Positions 13,477 through 15,130 of a DNA stretch of 15,130 nucleotides are shown piece by piece. The position numbers were made by a program, and so were the translations under genes. The notes under the pieces are model-generated. The model worked only from the letters and a program-made list of their open reading frames with translations, did no database searches and was not told where the DNA came from. This DNA comes from Opitutia bacterium (GTDB lineage Bacteria > Verrucomicrobiota > Verrucomicrobiia > Opitutales > UBA953), in the NCBI GenBank assembly GCA_947463395.1, contig CANHRV010000017.1, positions 1 through 15,130 of the forward strand, in the 5' to 3' direction. Numbering within the stretch: position 1 is the stretch's first letter; the number at the start of each line of letters is the position of its first letter.

Positions 13477-14928
13477 ATGCGTATGACATCAGGGACTAAA
13501 TCGACCGAATCCTCGAATTCTTCGTCGTTCTTTTTGCGTGATTGCTGGTCCTCTCAGAGTTTAGCCGAAGGCGGTTGGCGGGGAAAAGCCAAGTCGGCAT
13601 GGCGGATACTCGTCACTTCTTGGCAAGGACTATGGGATAATCAGCTACCTCAAAAGAGCGCTGCCCTCACCTACTATACTTTGATGTCTCTCGGGCCTGT
13701 TTTAGCGCTAGGTTTAACCGTTTCAGGATTCATTCTTTCGCGTCAAACAACCACGGGCGGAGAAAATCCTGCGAAGCGTGCGATTGTTTCTGCCATTGAA
13801 TATATCGCACCACAAGTTTCTGCGAACACGGGAAGTAGTCACCCCAAGCTAGCTGAGATTAATCGGGATTTAGATATGCTGGTTGACCGTCTGTTAGCTA
13901 ATGCAGCGGACAGTGGTGCGGGAGCGATTGGTCTTACTCTCGTTATTGGTTTAGCGGTTATTATGCTATCGCGTGTTGAAGAGGCACTTAACGGCATTTG
14001 GGCAGTGGCACGCGGGCGCAGTTGGCGTGACCGTTTTGCCAACTACTGTTTATTCTTAATTTTATTTTTCCTCGTTGGCGCAGCATCGCTGACCATTCTC
14101 TCGCTCGCCGAAATTATTGATCGTGCGGGCGTGGCCGCTCAAGGAATCGCTTCTTGGTTTGAGTTACTACCGGGCGGTCAAAATCTGGTTACTTTTCTTC
14201 GAGGATCCGGACCTGAACTCGTCACCATCGCTCTCTTAGCTGGGGCTTTCACTTGCCTCTATCGCTTGCTCCCGAACGCTCGGGTGCGCTGGACATCAGC
14301 GGCGATCGGCGGCTTAGCCACAGCTGGGCTGATTTTAACTAATCATCAACTCGCTTCGGCTTACGTTGGTAAGGTCGTTGAGTTTCACTCGCTCTATGGA
14401 CAACTCAGTATCGTACCCGTGATGATGTTTGGCTGTTATGTTTCTTGGTTAATTGTTTTGGCAGGAGGGCAAATCGCTTTTGCGTTTCAGCACCGCCGCG
14501 CTCACGCACGGCATCGACACTGGGAGGGATTAAGTCACCGCATTAGACGGAGCATTGCATTCATCTGCGTGACGGAAGCCCTGCGTTGTTATCGTAGCGG
14601 AAAACCTGCACCGAGCACTGAGCGTCTCGCTGAAATTGCTCACATGCCCACTTCCGTGGTCGAGGTTTGTTTGCACCGTTTGGAAGAATTAAATCTCGTT
14701 GTACCCGTGAGTGTAAAAAATCGAAAAACTTTAGGACACACTCCTGCTCGCCCCTTGGAAAACATGACGATGGGCGAACTCTGGACCAAAGTGGACAGTG
14801 CAAGCCAATCAACGTTGGCTGATCCCGATTTATTGAATATTCCCGTCGCACGCGAGCTTGAGGATTTAGCAATGCGTTTGATGGATTCGTCTGAAGCTAA
14901 CCGCAAGTTAGGTGAAATGGTTCGTTAG
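13477..14928 (+). CDS. YihY/BrkB-family inner-membrane protein with C-terminal winged-helix-like domain
   Basis: Integral membrane protein of 483 aa from the ATG at 13477. Starts at 13435 and 13483 are also open; the first would add 14 non-conserved residues. The YihY/BrkB family signature is clear: QKSAALTYYTLMSLGPVLAL in the first helix, CLYRLLPNARVRWTSAAIGG, and FHSLYGQLSIVPVMMFGCYVSWLIVLAGGQIA in the last. Six helices are predicted at about 62-88, 149-166, 189-212, 247-265, 272-291 and 314-338. A cytoplasmic C-terminal part of about 130 residues follows, in which SIAFICVTEALRCYRSG, STERLAEIAHMPTSVVEVCLHRLEELNLVVPV and a PARPLENMTMGELW segment look like a winged helix. Such fusions occur in part of this family. 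The molecular function is not established; names such as ribonuclease BN in old annotations are wrong. A polar Ser-rich N-terminus precedes the first helix. The gene converges on an rRNA operon. Confidence 0.85.
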   Translation: MRMTSGTKSTESSNSSSFFLRDCWSSQSLAEGGWRGKAKSAWRILVTSWQGLWDNQLPQKSAALTYYTLMSLGPVLALGLTVSGFILSRQTTTGGENPAKRAIVSAIEYIAPQVSANTGSSHPKLAEINRDLDMLVDRLLANAADSGAGAIGLTLVIGLAVIMLSRVEEALNGIWAVARGRSWRDRFANYCLFLILFFLVGAASLTILSLAEIIDRAGVAAQGIASWFELLPGGQNLVTFLRGSGPELVTIALLAGAFTCLYRLLPNARVRWTSAAIGGLATAGLILTNHQLASAYVGKVVEFHSLYGQLSIVPVMMFGCYVSWLIVLAGGQIAFAFQHRRAHARHRHWEGLSHRIRRSIAFICVTEALRCYRSGKPAPSTERLAEIAHMPTSVVEVCLHRLEELNLVVPVSVKNRKTLGHTPARPLENMTMGELWTKVDSASQSTLADPDLLNIPVARELEDLAMRLMDSSEANRKLGEMVR

Positions 14929-14980
14929 ATTATTTCACGACCAAGACTCAAATCTCGCTAACATCACGTTGGTGAACTCC

Positions 14981-15023
14981 AGAAAAAGGACGACCCCAGT
15001 CTCCTTTCGGAAACTGGGGTCGT
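14981..15023 (-). terminator. Intrinsic terminator of the rRNA operon
   Basis: Just after the 5S 3' end on the - strand, ACGACCCCAGT pairs perfectly over 11 bp with ACTGGGGTCGT (15013-15023 with 14990-15000). An inner TCC/GGA stem tops it, and CCTTTTTC follows at 14989-14982. It is a very strong rho-independent terminator. It also faces transcripts from the convergent BrkB-family gene, whose stop is 52 nt away. Confidence 0.92.
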
Positions 15024-15027
15024 TGAA

Positions 15028-15130
15028 CCTGGCGATGACCTACTCTCGCACAGCAGCGTGGCTGCACTACCATCGGCGGCTGCATTCTTAACTTTCGTGT
15101 TCGGGAAGGGAACGAGTGTTTCCATGCGCC
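15028..15130 (-). rRNA. rrf: 5S ribosomal RNA (5' end beyond the window)
   Basis: The reverse complement shows the conserved 5S blocks: GGAAACACTCGTTCCCTTCC, CCGAACACGAAAGTTAAG, GCCGATGGTAGTG, and near the 3' end GTGCGAGAGTAGGTCATCGC followed by CAGG. About 103 nt are visible. The usual 5' strand of helix I, about 15 nt, lies past the right edge. The 3' end near 15028 is inferred from the CCAGG that would pair with the missing 5' end. It is presumably the last gene of a 16S-23S-5S operon entering from the right on the - strand. Confidence 0.93.

Noticed and set aside
1..15130. Mobile element, CRISPR array, tRNA or defence system
   Set aside because: No transposase, integrase, terminal repeats, direct-repeat arrays, tRNA cloverleaf or defence gene families were seen. 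The gene content is housekeeping with tight spacing.

Overview
The window is a compact chromosomal segment of housekeeping genes from a Gram-negative bacterium, with GC in the mid-to-high 40s by eye. Several features point to the PVC superphylum, most likely Verrucomicrobiota (Opitutae-like). These are a class Ic ribonucleotide reductase of the chlamydial kind with an N-terminally extended multi-ATP-cone NrdA, a Dxs with diverged N-terminal motifs, and a CBS/DRTGG-type family II pyrophosphatase. That placement is an inference; no taxonomic search could be run. Few starts have a recognisable Shine-Dalgarno sequence, so start calls rest on family alignment and spacing.

Left part, + strand (1-4591). 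The 5'-truncated gene for a manganese-dependent CBS-regulated pyrophosphatase overlaps rnr (RNase R) by 4 bases, as ATGA. A 119-bp gap follows. It holds two near-identical palindromic operators (TGAGA-N5-TCTCA, 32 bp apart) in front of a predicted outer-membrane barrel protein (DUF6662-like). This gene is convergent with dxs, and their stop codons overlap.

Middle, - strand (8535 down to 4588). A tight cluster reads pgl, exbB, exbD, xseB, dxs: a sugar-phosphate hydrolase, a minimal ExbB/ExbD proton-channel pair, the small subunit of exonuclease VII, and the entry enzyme of the MEP isoprenoid pathway. The xseB-dxs pair is almost abutting, a common bacterial arrangement.

Right-middle, - strand (13263 down to 8601). 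nrdB and nrdA make the aerobic ribonucleotide reductase, in the order nrdB then nrdA. Tandem NrdR boxes bracket the -35 element of the nrdB promoter. NrdB has leucine where the radical tyrosine normally sits and glutamate as first metal ligand, so it should use a Mn/Fe cofactor instead of a tyrosyl radical. A strong hairpin terminator ends the transcription unit after nrdA.

Right end. A divergent intergenic region of about 350 bp with two hairpins precedes a YihY/BrkB-family membrane protein carrying a C-terminal winged-helix-like domain (+ strand). It converges on the 3' end of an rRNA operon: a partial 5S rRNA with a strong terminator, - strand.

No mobile element, CRISPR array, tRNA, prophage or defence system was seen. 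The most notable signals are the Leu-type class Ic reductase and the paired palindromic operators before the outer-membrane gene.
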